A stretch of DNA of 64,000 bases. Origin: Actinoplanes lutulentus. GTDB lineage: Bacteria > Actinomycetota > Actinomycetes > Mycobacteriales > Micromonosporaceae. The notes beneath the pieces are model-generated. The model saw only the letters and a program-made list of their open reading frames with translations. It was not told the DNA's origin and searched no databases. Both the position numbers and the translations under genes were made by a program. Of this stretch, positions 56,713 through 64,000 are shown in pieces (the first letter of the stretch is position 1; each line of letters begins with the position of its first letter). The DNA lies in assembly GCF_003259845.1 (NCBI RefSeq), contig NZ_QLMJ01000007.1, positions 248,001-312,000 on the forward strand, given 5' to 3'.

Positions 56713-59652
56713 TCACACGGTCGCCTTGGCCCGCGTCTTTCGCGCCGGGGCCGGGTTGTTCGCCTTCCCGGCCCGGCCGGTGGCCGCGGTCGCGCCCTTC
56801 GGCTTGCCGGCCAGCCCGAGCACCGGCCGCAGGAACTGCCCGGTGTGGCTCTCGGCGACCTCGGCGATCTCCTCCGGCGTGCCGGTGGCGAGCACCACAC
56901 CGCCCTTGTGGCCGCCTTCCGGACCCATGTCGATCAGCCAGTCGGCCGTCTTGATGACGTCCAGGTTGTGCTCGATCGTGATCACCGTGTTGCCCTTGTC
57001 GACCAGGCCGTTGAGCACGATCAGCAGCTTGCGGATGTCCTCGAAGTGCAGGCCGGTGGTCGGCTCGTCGAGAACGTAGACGGTCCGGCCGGTGGACCGT
57101 TTCTGCAGCTCGGAGGCGAGCTTCACGCGCTGCGCCTCACCACCGGAGAGGGTGGTCGCCGGCTGGCCCAGCCGCACGTAACCGAGGCCGACGTCGACAA
57201 GCGTCTTCAGGTGCCGGTGGATCGCCGGGAGCGCCGAGAAGAACTCCGCGCCCTCCTCGATCGGCATGTTCAGCACCTCGGAGATGGTCTTGCCCTTGTA
57301 GTGCACCTCAAGGGTCTCCCGGTTGTACCGAGCGCCCTTGCACACCTCGCAGGGGACGTAGACGTCCGGCAGGAAGTTCATCTCGATCTTGATGGTGCCG
57401 TCGCCGGAGCAGTTCTCGCAGCGGCCGCCCTTCACGTTGAACGAGAAGCGGCCTGGGCCGTACCCCCGGACCTTCGCCTCGGCGGTCTCCGCGAAGAGCT
57501 TGCGGACGTGGTCGAAGACACCGGTGTAGGTGGCCGGGTTGGACCGCGGGGTCCGCCCGATCGGCGACTGGTCCACGCCGACGACCTTGTCGATGTTCTC
57601 GATGCCGGTGATCTTGGTGTGCCGGCCGGGCACCTGCCGGGCCCGGTTGATCTGGTTCGCCAGGACCGTGTGCAGGATGTCGTTGACCAGCGTCGACTTG
57701 CCCGAGCCGCTCACACCGGTGACCGCGATGAACTGGCCCAGCGGGAACGGGACGGTCAGGTTGCGCAGGTTGTGCTCGCGGGCACCGTGCACAACCACCT
57801 CGCGGCCGGCCTCCTGCGGGCGGCGGGAAGCCGGGATCGGGATCGACTTGCGGCCGGAGAGGTAGGCGCCGGTGGGCGACTCCTCGTTCGCCAGCAGGCC
57901 CTCGACGGTGCCGCTGTGCACGATCTTGCCGCCGTGCTCGCCGGCGCCGGGGCCGATGTCGACGATCCAGTCGGCGGTCCGGATGGTGTCCTCGTCGTGC
58001 TCCACCACGATCAGGGTGTTGCCGAGGTTACGCAGCCGGACCAGCGTCTCGATGAGCCGGTGGTTGTCGCGCTGGTGCAGGCCGATCGACGGCTCGTCCA
58101 GCACGTAGAGCACGCCGACCAGGCCGGAGCCGATCTGGGTGGCGAGCCGGATGCGCTGCGCCTCGCCGCCGGACAGCGTGCCGGCGCCCCGGTCCAGCGA
58201 CAGGTAGTCGAGGCCGACGTCGACCAGGAAGCGCAGCCGGGCGTTGATCTCCTTGAGCACCCGCTCGGCGATCATCTTCTGCCGGTCGTCGAGGACCAGG
58301 CCGGACAGCAGCTCCGCGCACTCGCCGACGGAGAGGTTGCAGACCTCGGCGATGCTCTTGCCGGCCAGGGTCACCGCGAGCACCTCGGGCTTGAGCCGGG
58401 CGCCGCCGCAGACCTTGCAGGGCACGTCGCGCATGTACCCCTCGTACTTGTCGCGCGACCAGTCGCTCTCGGTGTCGTTGTGCCGCCGCTCGATCCACTG
58501 CACCACGCCCTCGAAGCCGGTGTAGTAGGAGCGCTCGCGGCCGTACTTGTTGCGGTAGCGGACGTGGACCTGGTCGTCCGACCCGTGCAGGATGGTTTTC
58601 TGCACCCGGCTGGAGAGCTGCCGCCACGGCGTGTCGATGCTGAATTTCTCCGCGTCGGCGAGCGCCTCGAGCAGGCGCAGGAAGTACTCCTGGGTGGTGC
58701 CGCCGGACCACGGCTGGATCGCGCCGTCGCGGAGGGTGGCCTCCTCGTCCGGGATGATCAGCTCGGGGTCGACCTCCTTCTTGGTCCCGAGGCCGGTGCA
58801 CTCGGGACACGCGCCGTACGGCGCGTTGAAGGAGAACACCCGGGGCTCGAGGTCCTCGATGGCGAGCGGGTGATCGTTCGGACAGGCCAGGTGCTCGGAG
58901 AAGCGCCGCTCCCGTTCCGGGTCGTCCTCCGGCAGGTCGACGAAGTCGAGCAGGATGATGCCGCCGGCCAGGCCGAGCGCCGCCTCCACCGAGTCGGTGA
59001 GCCGCTGCTTGCTGGACGACTTGACGCTGAGGCGGTCGACGACCACCTCGATGGTGTGCTTTTCCTGCTTCTTCAGTTTCGGCGGCTCGGTCAGCGGGTG
59101 GACCGTGCCGTCGACCCGGGCCCGGGCGAAGCCCTTGGACTGCAGCTCGGCGAAGAGGTCGACGTATTCACCCTTGCGGCCGCGGACCACCGGGGCGAGC
59201 ACCATGAAGCGGGTGCCCTCGTCCATGGCGAGCACCCGGTCGACGATCTGCTGCGGCGTCTGCTTGCTGATCCGCTCGCCGCAGACCGGGCAGTGCGGGG
59301 TGCCGGCGCGGGCGAAGAGCAGGCGCAGGTAGTCGTAGACCTCGGTGATGGTGCCGACGGTCGAACGCGGGTTGCGGTTCGTCGATTTCTGGTCGATCGA
59401 CACGGCCGGGGACAGGCCCTCGATGAAGTCGACGTCGGGCTTGTCCATCTGGCCGAGGAACTGCCGTGCGTACGACGACAGGGACTCGACGTAACGCCGC
59501 TGTCCCTCCGCGAAGATCGTGTCGAAGGCGAGGCTGGACTTGCCCGAGCCGGACAGGCCCGTGAAGACGATCATGGCGTCGCGGGGCAGGTCCAGGTTGA
59601 CGTCGCGCAGGTTGTGCTCGCGAGCGCCACGAATAGTCAGTCGGTCGGCCAC
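56713..59652 (-). CDS. uvrA: Excinuclease ABC subunit A
   Basis: This 979-residue damage-recognition ATPase has two ABC modules: [14 protein letters not shown] with [16 protein letters not shown], and [13 protein letters not shown] with [15 protein letters not shown]. Zinc-binding [22 protein letters not shown] and [14 protein letters not shown] pairs are present. The C-terminus has an Ala/Lys-rich tail. GGAGAGG precedes the GTG at 59652. Confidence 0.98.
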   Translation of the reverse strand: MADRLTIRGAREHNLRDVNLDLPRDAMIVFTGLSGSGKSSLAFDTIFAEGQRRYVESLSSYARQFLGQMDKPDVDFIEGLSPAVSIDQKSTNRNPRSTVGTITEVYDYLRLLFARAGTPHCPVCGERISKQTPQQIVDRVLAMDEGTRFMVLAPVVRGRKGEYVDLFAELQSKGFARARVDGTVHPLTEPPKLKKQEKHTIEVVVDRLSVKSSSKQRLTDSVEAALGLAGGIILLDFVDLPEDDPERERRFSEHLACPNDHPLAIEDLEPRVFSFNAPYGACPECTGLGTKKEVDPELIIPDEEATLRDGAIQPWSGGTTQEYFLRLLEALADAEKFSIDTPWRQLSSRVQKTILHGSDDQVHVRYRNKYGRERSYYTGFEGVVQWIERRHNDTESDWSRDKYEGYMRDVPCKVCGGARLKPEVLAVTLAGKSIAEVCNLSVGECAELLSGLVLDDRQKMIAERVLKEINARLRFLVDVGLDYLSLDRGAGTLSGGEAQRIRLATQIGSGLVGVLYVLDEPSIGLHQRDNHRLIETLVRLRNLGNTLIVVEHDEDTIRTADWIVDIGPGAGEHGGKIVHSGTVEGLLANEESPTGAYLSGRKSIPIPASRRPQEAGREVVVHGAREHNLRNLTVPFPLGQFIAVTGVSGSGKSTLVNDILHTVLANQINRARQVPGRHTKITGIENIDKVVGVDQSPIGRTPRSNPATYTGVFDHVRKLFAETAEAKVRGYGPGRFSFNVKGGRCENCSGDGTIKIEMNFLPDVYVPCEVCKGARYNRETLEVHYKGKTISEVLNMPIEEGAEFFSALPAIHRHLKTLVDVGLGYVRLGQPATTLSGGEAQRVKLASELQKRSTGRTVYVLDEPTTGLHFEDIRKLLIVLNGLVDKGNTVITIEHNLDVIKTADWLIDMGPEGGHKGGVVLATGTPEEIAEVAESHTGQFLRPVLGLAGKPKGATAATGRAGKANNPAPARKTRAKATV

Positions 59653-59761
59653 TGCCAGCCTCTCCGTACAGGTGTATGAGTCGAGCAGACACTTTAGCCA
59701 GGGGGTATGACATTTTCTGGCGACCCAGGTTCAGCGCCTAGCAGATGGCGAACATTCCCCG

Positions 59762-61567
59762 TCACTCCTTCGGAGGAACCGGCAGACTCCGCATGTCCCA
59801 GAACTCCACACCACCGGCTGACTTCGGTTCGCCGAGCGCGTCGACCAGCAGCTCACGCTGTGCCTCAGGGTTGCGGCCCCCGGGCACCAGGATGATCACG
59901 CCGGCTCGCCAGAAGATCAGGTCCTCGGTGATCCGGGCCCGGTCGGCGTCGGTGAGCTCAGGCACTCGACCGTACTCCCGGACCCGCCAGAGCAGGTCGG
60001 AGGTGAAGCGGCGGGGCGCGTTCCAGGAACCGGTGTCGTCAGCCGGCGGATTCACCGGGCCCATGAAATATCCGCGCGGCGTGGCGTAGTCCAGGTTCAT
60101 CAGGGTGGCCCAGCGCATGCCGGTGCGACCGGTGGTGACCTCCGGCAGGGGCACGGTGATCAGGGTGCGGTCGTTCGCCACGTACTCCTTGTAGGTGCCC
60201 TGGGTGAGGAAGGCCGGCAGGGGCTCGCCCTCGACGACGGGCAGCGGCTTCGGGATGAGCGGCACGAGGGCGAGCGTCATGCCGATCCAGAAGAGCCTCC
60301 GCTTTTTGTCCGGATAAATACGGACTTTGTCGGCGGCCAGCGCGTAGAGCACCCCGACGATCGTCGCCGGCACCATCGCGAACCTCGTCACACTGACCAG
60401 GTCGATGATCGGAACGTGGCTGATCAGGCCGAACGGTAGCGGGATACCGGTGTCGCGACCGAACACCTTCAGCACCGGGCCGAACGACATCAGCAGCAGC
60501 ACCAGACCGGCGATCCCGGCGGCACGGGCAGCGACGTTCCGCCACACCATGACCACGGCCACCACGATCATCACGAACCCGAACGGCCCGAAGAACGTGT
60601 TGTCCTCGGTCGCGCTGACGCTCATGCTCCGGGTCAGCGCCGCGTTGCCGGCCAGCGACTGCCGGGCGAACCCGAAGAGCGAGGCCAGGTCGGTGACGTA
60701 CATGTCCGGCTCGAACGGCTGGCCGTGGTAGTTGCCGGGCGCGAAGAACTGGTACCAGAGCGGATAGGCCAGCAGCACCCCGGCGGTGGCGGCGGCGACC
60801 CCGAGCCCGGCGAGGAATCGCTTCCACACGGCACGGACCACGTCAAAGGCCATGACCGCGTACGCGACCACGAACACGCCCAGTGTCAGTGCGGTGAAGA
60901 GCAGCGTCTCCTCGTTGATGAAGCACTGGAGCACGATCAGCAGGCCCAGGATGATCCCGCCGCGCAGCGCCCGCCCCGGCTCCCGCAGCCGCAGGACCTG
61001 CCAGACGATGAACGGCACCACGTACTGGTTGACGAAGTTCACGTGCCCGTTCGCGTGCGACACCATGGTCGGCGCGAACCCGCAGAACACGCCGCCGATC
61101 GCCGCCGCCACCCGGCTGCGGACCAGGTGCCGGGAGAGAACCCAGTACCAGGCGTACGCGGTCCCGGCCAGGCCGAGAGTGATCAGGAGCGCGACCGACA
61201 CGCCCGCGCCGAGGAAGTGGGTGATCGGCGCCAGCGGGAGGCTCAGCGCCAGGATCGACGTGTTCGCCATCATGTTGACCCCGACGGGGGCGTTCAGCCG
61301 ATCACTGAAGAACGGCGACGCCCCGTCGAAGATCACCCGGTCGGCGTGCGCCAGCACGAAGAGGAAGACGCCGTGGTCGTCGTCGTTGCTGGCCAGCACC
61401 CGTCCGTTGGGGTCGATCCAGAGCCGGATCAGCACCACGATCGCGAGCAGCAGGTAACCCAGCGGAACCCAGACGTCGATCCGCCGGAGCCACCAGGACC
61501 CGGTCGCCGCAGGAACCTCCCCCGCGGTCGACACCGGCTCCTCGATCATCTCTTCAGCCGCACGCAC
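59762..61567 (-). CDS. Large polytopic membrane protein, possibly GT-C glycosyltransferase
   Basis: This 601-residue protein has about ten hydrophobic segments in its first 430 residues and a soluble C-terminal part. The first external loop contains ASNDDDHGVFLFVLAHADRV with acidic residues, and the next region has NAPVGVNMMANTS and HANGHVNFVNQY. This layout, with acidic residues in the first loop, fits GT-C type glycosyltransferases that use lipid-linked sugars, but I cannot assign it. CACAAT ends 7 bases before the GTG at 61567. It follows rsgA. Confidence 0.75.
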   Translation of the reverse strand: MRAAEEMIEEPVSTAGEVPAATGSWWLRRIDVWVPLGYLLLAIVVLIRLWIDPNGRVLASNDDDHGVFLFVLAHADRVIFDGASPFFSDRLNAPVGVNMMANTSILALSLPLAPITHFLGAGVSVALLITLGLAGTAYAWYWVLSRHLVRSRVAAAIGGVFCGFAPTMVSHANGHVNFVNQYVVPFIVWQVLRLREPGRALRGGIILGLLIVLQCFINEETLLFTALTLGVFVVAYAVMAFDVVRAVWKRFLAGLGVAAATAGVLLAYPLWYQFFAPGNYHGQPFEPDMYVTDLASLFGFARQSLAGNAALTRSMSVSATEDNTFFGPFGFVMIVVAVVMVWRNVAARAAGIAGLVLLLMSFGPVLKVFGRDTGIPLPFGLISHVPIIDLVSVTRFAMVPATIVGVLYALAADKVRIYPDKKRRLFWIGMTLALVPLIPKPLPVVEGEPLPAFLTQGTYKEYVANDRTLITVPLPEVTTGRTGMRWATLMNLDYATPRGYFMGPVNPPADDTGSWNAPRRFTSDLLWRVREYGRVPELTDADRARITEDLIFWRAGVIILVPGGRNPEAQRELLVDALGEPKSAGGVEFWDMRSLPVPPKE

Positions 61568-61588
61568 CGGCCGAATTGTGCCAGAGCC

Positions 61589-62596
61589 CTAGCGGGCAAG
61601 CCGCGCGGAGCGGCGGGCGCTCTCCACCTGGACCTCGTGGTTCAGCTTGCGCCAGCTCGCCAGGCGGCGGGCCGTCAGTGTTCCCCCGGTCAGGGCCGCC
61701 TGCACCGCGCAGGCCGGTTCGGTCTCGTGCCGGCAGTTGTCGAAGCGGCAGTGTGCTGCCAGTCCGGTGATGTCGGCGAAAGCCCGTTCCAGGCCGTCGG
61801 CGGTGTCCAGGAGGCCCACGCCTCTGATGCCGGGTGTGTCGATCACCGCACCTCCGCCGGGCAGGGTGACCAGGTTGCGATAGGCGGTGGTGTGCCGGCC
61901 CTTGCCGTCGGCGTCCCGGATCGTCTGCACCGGCATCACGGCGGCGCCGGCCAGCGCGTTCACCAGCGTCGATTTACCGGCGCCGGAGCGGCCCAGCAGG
62001 GCGACGGTCCGGCCCGCCGCGGCCGCGCGGAGCTCGGCGAGCCCGTCACCGGAGCGGACGCTCACCGGCAGGACCGGCACGCCGGGTGCCAGCTCGGCCA
62101 TCTGGCGGGCGATCGCGACCGGGTCGGGCGTGGTGTCGCATTTGGTGAGGACCAGCAGCGGCTCGGCCCCGGACTCCCAGGCGAGCGCCAGGAGACGTTC
62201 GACACGGCCGTCGTCGGGTTCGGGATGGATCGGCTCGACCACCGCGACGACGTCCATGTTGGCCGCCAGGACCTGCCCGGAGGAGTCCTTGTCGGCGGTA
62301 CGCCGAATCAGTGTGGTGTGCCGTGGCAGCACCAGTTCAAGTGTGGTCCGGCGGTCCGGCCACTGACGCAGCACCACCCAGTCGCCGGAGCAGGGCAGCC
62401 CCGCCGGGTCGCGGGCGGCGTCGAGCAGCACGCTGCCGCCCAGGCTGGCGCGGGTGGCGCCGGCCGCGGTGAGCACCGTGCAGACGCCTCGGTCAGCACG
62501 CAGAACCCGCCCGGGTAGTGCGTCGGCGCGGTCGAAAGGCCGGTACGCGGATGCGAAAGTCTCGTCCCAGCCCAGCTGGGACAGGTCGTACGACAT
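61589..62596 (-). CDS. rsgA: Ribosome small subunit-dependent GTPase A
   Basis: This 335-residue circularly permuted GTPase helps mature the 30S subunit. The G motifs occur in permuted order: G4 LTKCD, then G1 GRSGAGKSTLVNAL, then G3 DTPGIRGVGL. The C-terminal zinc site is CRFDNCRHETEPAC. The N-terminal OB part has RVLRADRGVCTVL. AAAGGA lies 5 bases before the ATG at 62596, so this start is preferred to the frame beginning at 62653. Confidence 0.96.
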   Translation of the reverse strand: MSYDLSQLGWDETFASAYRPFDRADALPGRVLRADRGVCTVLTAAGATRASLGGSVLLDAARDPAGLPCSGDWVVLRQWPDRRTTLELVLPRHTTLIRRTADKDSSGQVLAANMDVVAVVEPIHPEPDDGRVERLLALAWESGAEPLLVLTKCDTTPDPVAIARQMAELAPGVPVLPVSVRSGDGLAELRAAAAGRTVALLGRSGAGKSTLVNALAGAAVMPVQTIRDADGKGRHTTAYRNLVTLPGGGAVIDTPGIRGVGLLDTADGLERAFADITGLAAHCRFDNCRHETEPACAVQAALTGGTLTARRLASWRKLNHEVQVESARRSARLAR

Positions 62597-62766
62597 GAGA
62601 ATCCTTTTACGGTCGTGGGGTACAGCGGCCCCCGGGGTGACAAAACGCGACATCGATGAACTGCACGTTCCTCACCTCCCCGCTGGGATTCGATCGATCT
62701 ACGCGGCAGAAACGACGGTACGTTCACGGTGACCGGGGCGAAAGCGATTTCCGATAGGGTCGGCAC

Positions 62767-63465
62767 GTGACCATGGATCCGCTGGTCCTGATGACCGACG
62801 TGGAAGAGTCCACCGATGCGCTGCTGCGTGACGCGGAGAGCTGGGACGACGGCGTGCTCGCCGAGCCGTCCGGGCTGCCCGGCTGGTCAGTGGGGCACGT
62901 CCTGACCCACCTGGCCCGCAACGCCGACGCCCTGACGAACCTGCTGGTCGCCGCGCGCACCGGCGCCGAGGCACAGCTGTACGCGAGCCGCGCCGCCCGT
63001 GACGAGGCCATCGAGTCCGGGTCCGGCCGGCCGCTGGCCGAGCAGCTCGACGACCTGCGGGCCGCGCACGACCGGTTCGCCGACGCGGCCGCCTCGATGC
63101 CGGCGAGCGCCTGGTTCACCCACCTGCCGGCGATCGGCCAGTCCGCCGCCGGCGTGCCGTGGGGCAGGCTGCGCGAGATCGAGGTGCACCGGGTCGACCT
63201 GGCCCGCGACTACACCGCGCAGGAGTGGACGGACGCCTTCGCGCTGCGCCTGCTGCGGGAATTCGTGGCGCAGCCACCGGCCGACGCGCCCGCCATGGTG
63301 CTGCGTCCGCTCGGCCTGGAGCACCCGCTGACGATCGGAGACAGCGGCCCGGTGATCGGCGGTCCGACCAAGTCGCTTGCCGGCTGGCTGATCGGGCGAG
63401 CCGACGGCACAGACCTGACCGTCGCTCCCGACGGGGAACTACCCAAGCCAGCGAGGTGGAAATGA
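62767..63465 (+). CDS. Maleylpyruvate isomerase family mycothiol-dependent enzyme
   Basis: This 232-residue DinB/MDMPI-fold protein has PSGLPGWSVGHVLTHLARNA and LREIEVHRVDLA, the two His-bearing helices of the metal site, and a C-terminal SCP2-like beta domain with SLAGWLIGR. TAGGGT (62755-62760) ends 6 bases before the GTG at 62767; ATG 62773 is the alternative start. It overlaps the following hydrolase gene by 4 bases, suggesting that the two handle the same mycothiol-linked or toxic metabolite. Confidence 0.93.
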   Translation: MTMDPLVLMTDVEESTDALLRDAESWDDGVLAEPSGLPGWSVGHVLTHLARNADALTNLLVAARTGAEAQLYASRAARDEAIESGSGRPLAEQLDDLRAAHDRFADAAASMPASAWFTHLPAIGQSAAGVPWGRLREIEVHRVDLARDYTAQEWTDAFALRLLREFVAQPPADAPAMVLRPLGLEHPLTIGDSGPVIGGPTKSLAGWLIGRADGTDLTVAPDGELPKPARWK

Positions 63466-64000
63466 GCACGGATCTCGGCGGTGGCCTCACCATGACCAAG
63501 GTGTCGGTCGGCCCGATGGACAACAACGCCTACCTGCTGGAACACGGCGGCGAACGCCTCCTGATCGACGCGGCGAACGACGCCGGCACCCTGCAGGACC
63601 TGATCGGCTCCGGCGGCCTGCGCGCCGTGGTGACCACGCACCGGCACCAGGACCACTGGCAGGCGCTGGAGGAGATCACCCTCGCGACCGGGGCGGAGTC
63701 ACTGGCGCACGTCGACGACGCCCAGGGCATCCCGGTGGTGACCCGCACGCTGCGCGACGGCGACGTGGTCGAGGTCGGCGGTGCCAGCCTCGACGTGATC
63801 CACATCGTCGGGCACACGCCGGGTTCGATCGTGCTGTCCTACCAGGGCAAACACCTGTTCACCGGGGACAGCCTCTTCCCCGGCGGGCACGGCAAGACGG
63901 CCACCCCGGAGAACCACACAGAGATCATGGACGATCTGGAGAGCAAGATCTTCGGCCGGTTCGGCGACGACACCGTCTTCTATCCCGGTCACGGCAAGGA
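63462..64000 (+). CDS. MBL-fold metallo-hydrolase (partial)
   Basis: This gene runs off the right edge; about 179 codons are visible. It has THRHQDHW, the metallo-beta-lactamase metal motif HxHxDH, then GHTPGSIVLS and FTGDSLFPGG with the bridging Asp, and FYPGHGK at the edge. This is the glyoxalase II-like group, which often hydrolyses thiol esters. Overlap with the mycothiol-dependent enzyme gene (ATGA) suggests a mycothiol-thioester hydrolase, by inference. Confidence 0.93.
   Translation, partial: MSTDLGGGLTMTKVSVGPMDNNAYLLEHGGERLLIDAANDAGTLQDLIGSGGLRAVVTTHRHQDHWQALEEITLATGAESLAHVDDAQGIPVVTRTLRDGDVVEVGGASLDVIHIVGHTPGSIVLSYQGKHLFTGDSLFPGGHGKTATPENHTEIMDDLESKIFGRFGDDTVFYPGHGK

Overview
The window is high-GC actinobacterial DNA, most likely from the Micromonosporaceae (Actinoplanes-like). 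The evidence is WhiA, RbpA, two mycothiol-dependent maleylpyruvate-isomerase-fold proteins, OpcA next to Zwf, a SufR-led suf operon, GTG/TTG starts and a strong G/C bias at third positions. From memory, the gene set and local order resemble the M. tuberculosis stretch from uvrC to acn (whiA/yvcK/rapZ, gap-pgk-tpi-secG, pgl-opcA-zwf-tal-tkt, ctaB, suf operon, ABC-F/echA/small HTH protein, acnR, acn). Family and genus are inference; no search was run.

Layout: 1-4.2 kb holds a partial Cys-motif gene, a pullulanase and an NTF2-like protein. At 4.3-7.1 kb is aconitase. At 7.1-9.5 kb are a TPR protein, a long repeat cluster and a DUF2630 gene. At 9.5-14 kb are a RIO kinase, a HAD-like protein lacking its nucleophile, the aconitase repressor AcnR, a prepilin peptidase, an SDR-fold protein and a Mug-type DNA glycosylase. 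At 14-22.5 kb are an ABC exporter, an enoyl-CoA hydratase-like gene with a small HTH gene, an ABC-F ATPase, a zinc metallopeptidase, an acVLRF1 release-factor-like protein, AlkD and a LysE exporter. A gene-poor, repeat-rich gap fills 22.5-23.7 kb. At 23.7-28 kb are a histidine phosphatase, an ArsR-type regulator with an MFS exporter, an alpha/beta hydrolase and a mycothiol-dependent enzyme. At 28.1-34.8 kb is the suf iron-sulfur operon (sufR-B-D-Rieske-C-S-U-T). ctaA is followed by a 1.1-kb non-coding block bounded by about 96-bp inverted repeats, then an ATP-grasp gene. At 38.3-46 kb are ctaB and the pentose-phosphate genes tkt-tal-zwf-opcA-pgl. At 46-50.7 kb are a GNAT gene, rbpA, secG and tpiA-pgk-gap. 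At 51-59.7 kb are whiA-yvcK-rapZ, uvrC, a Rieske lipoprotein and uvrA. At 59.7-64 kb are a large membrane protein, rsgA and a mycothiol-type enzyme overlapping a metallo-beta-lactamase-fold hydrolase.

How it works together: the core is carbon and redox metabolism (glycolysis, pentose phosphate, TCA aconitase, heme A synthesis) and Fe-S cluster assembly, with nucleotide excision and alkylation repair around it. Three regulatory links can be read directly. A nearly identical 14-bp sequence lies at both the acnA and acnR promoters. An inverted repeat overlaps the predicted sufR promoter. A 28-bp dyad lies across the predicted promoter of the ArsR-type regulator. Many genes have a TANNNT or CANNNT hexamer ending 6-8 bases before the start codon and no ribosome-binding site, which points to widespread leaderless transcription.

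The least explained parts are non-coding: nested tandem repeats at 8.27-9.06 kb, a related repeat at 22.66-22.82 kb, the inverted-repeat-bounded block at 35.8-36.9 kb with hairpin repeats that show a compensatory base-pair change, and several small tandem duplications placed exactly over stop codons. No CRISPR array, tRNA, rRNA, transposase or prophage was seen.
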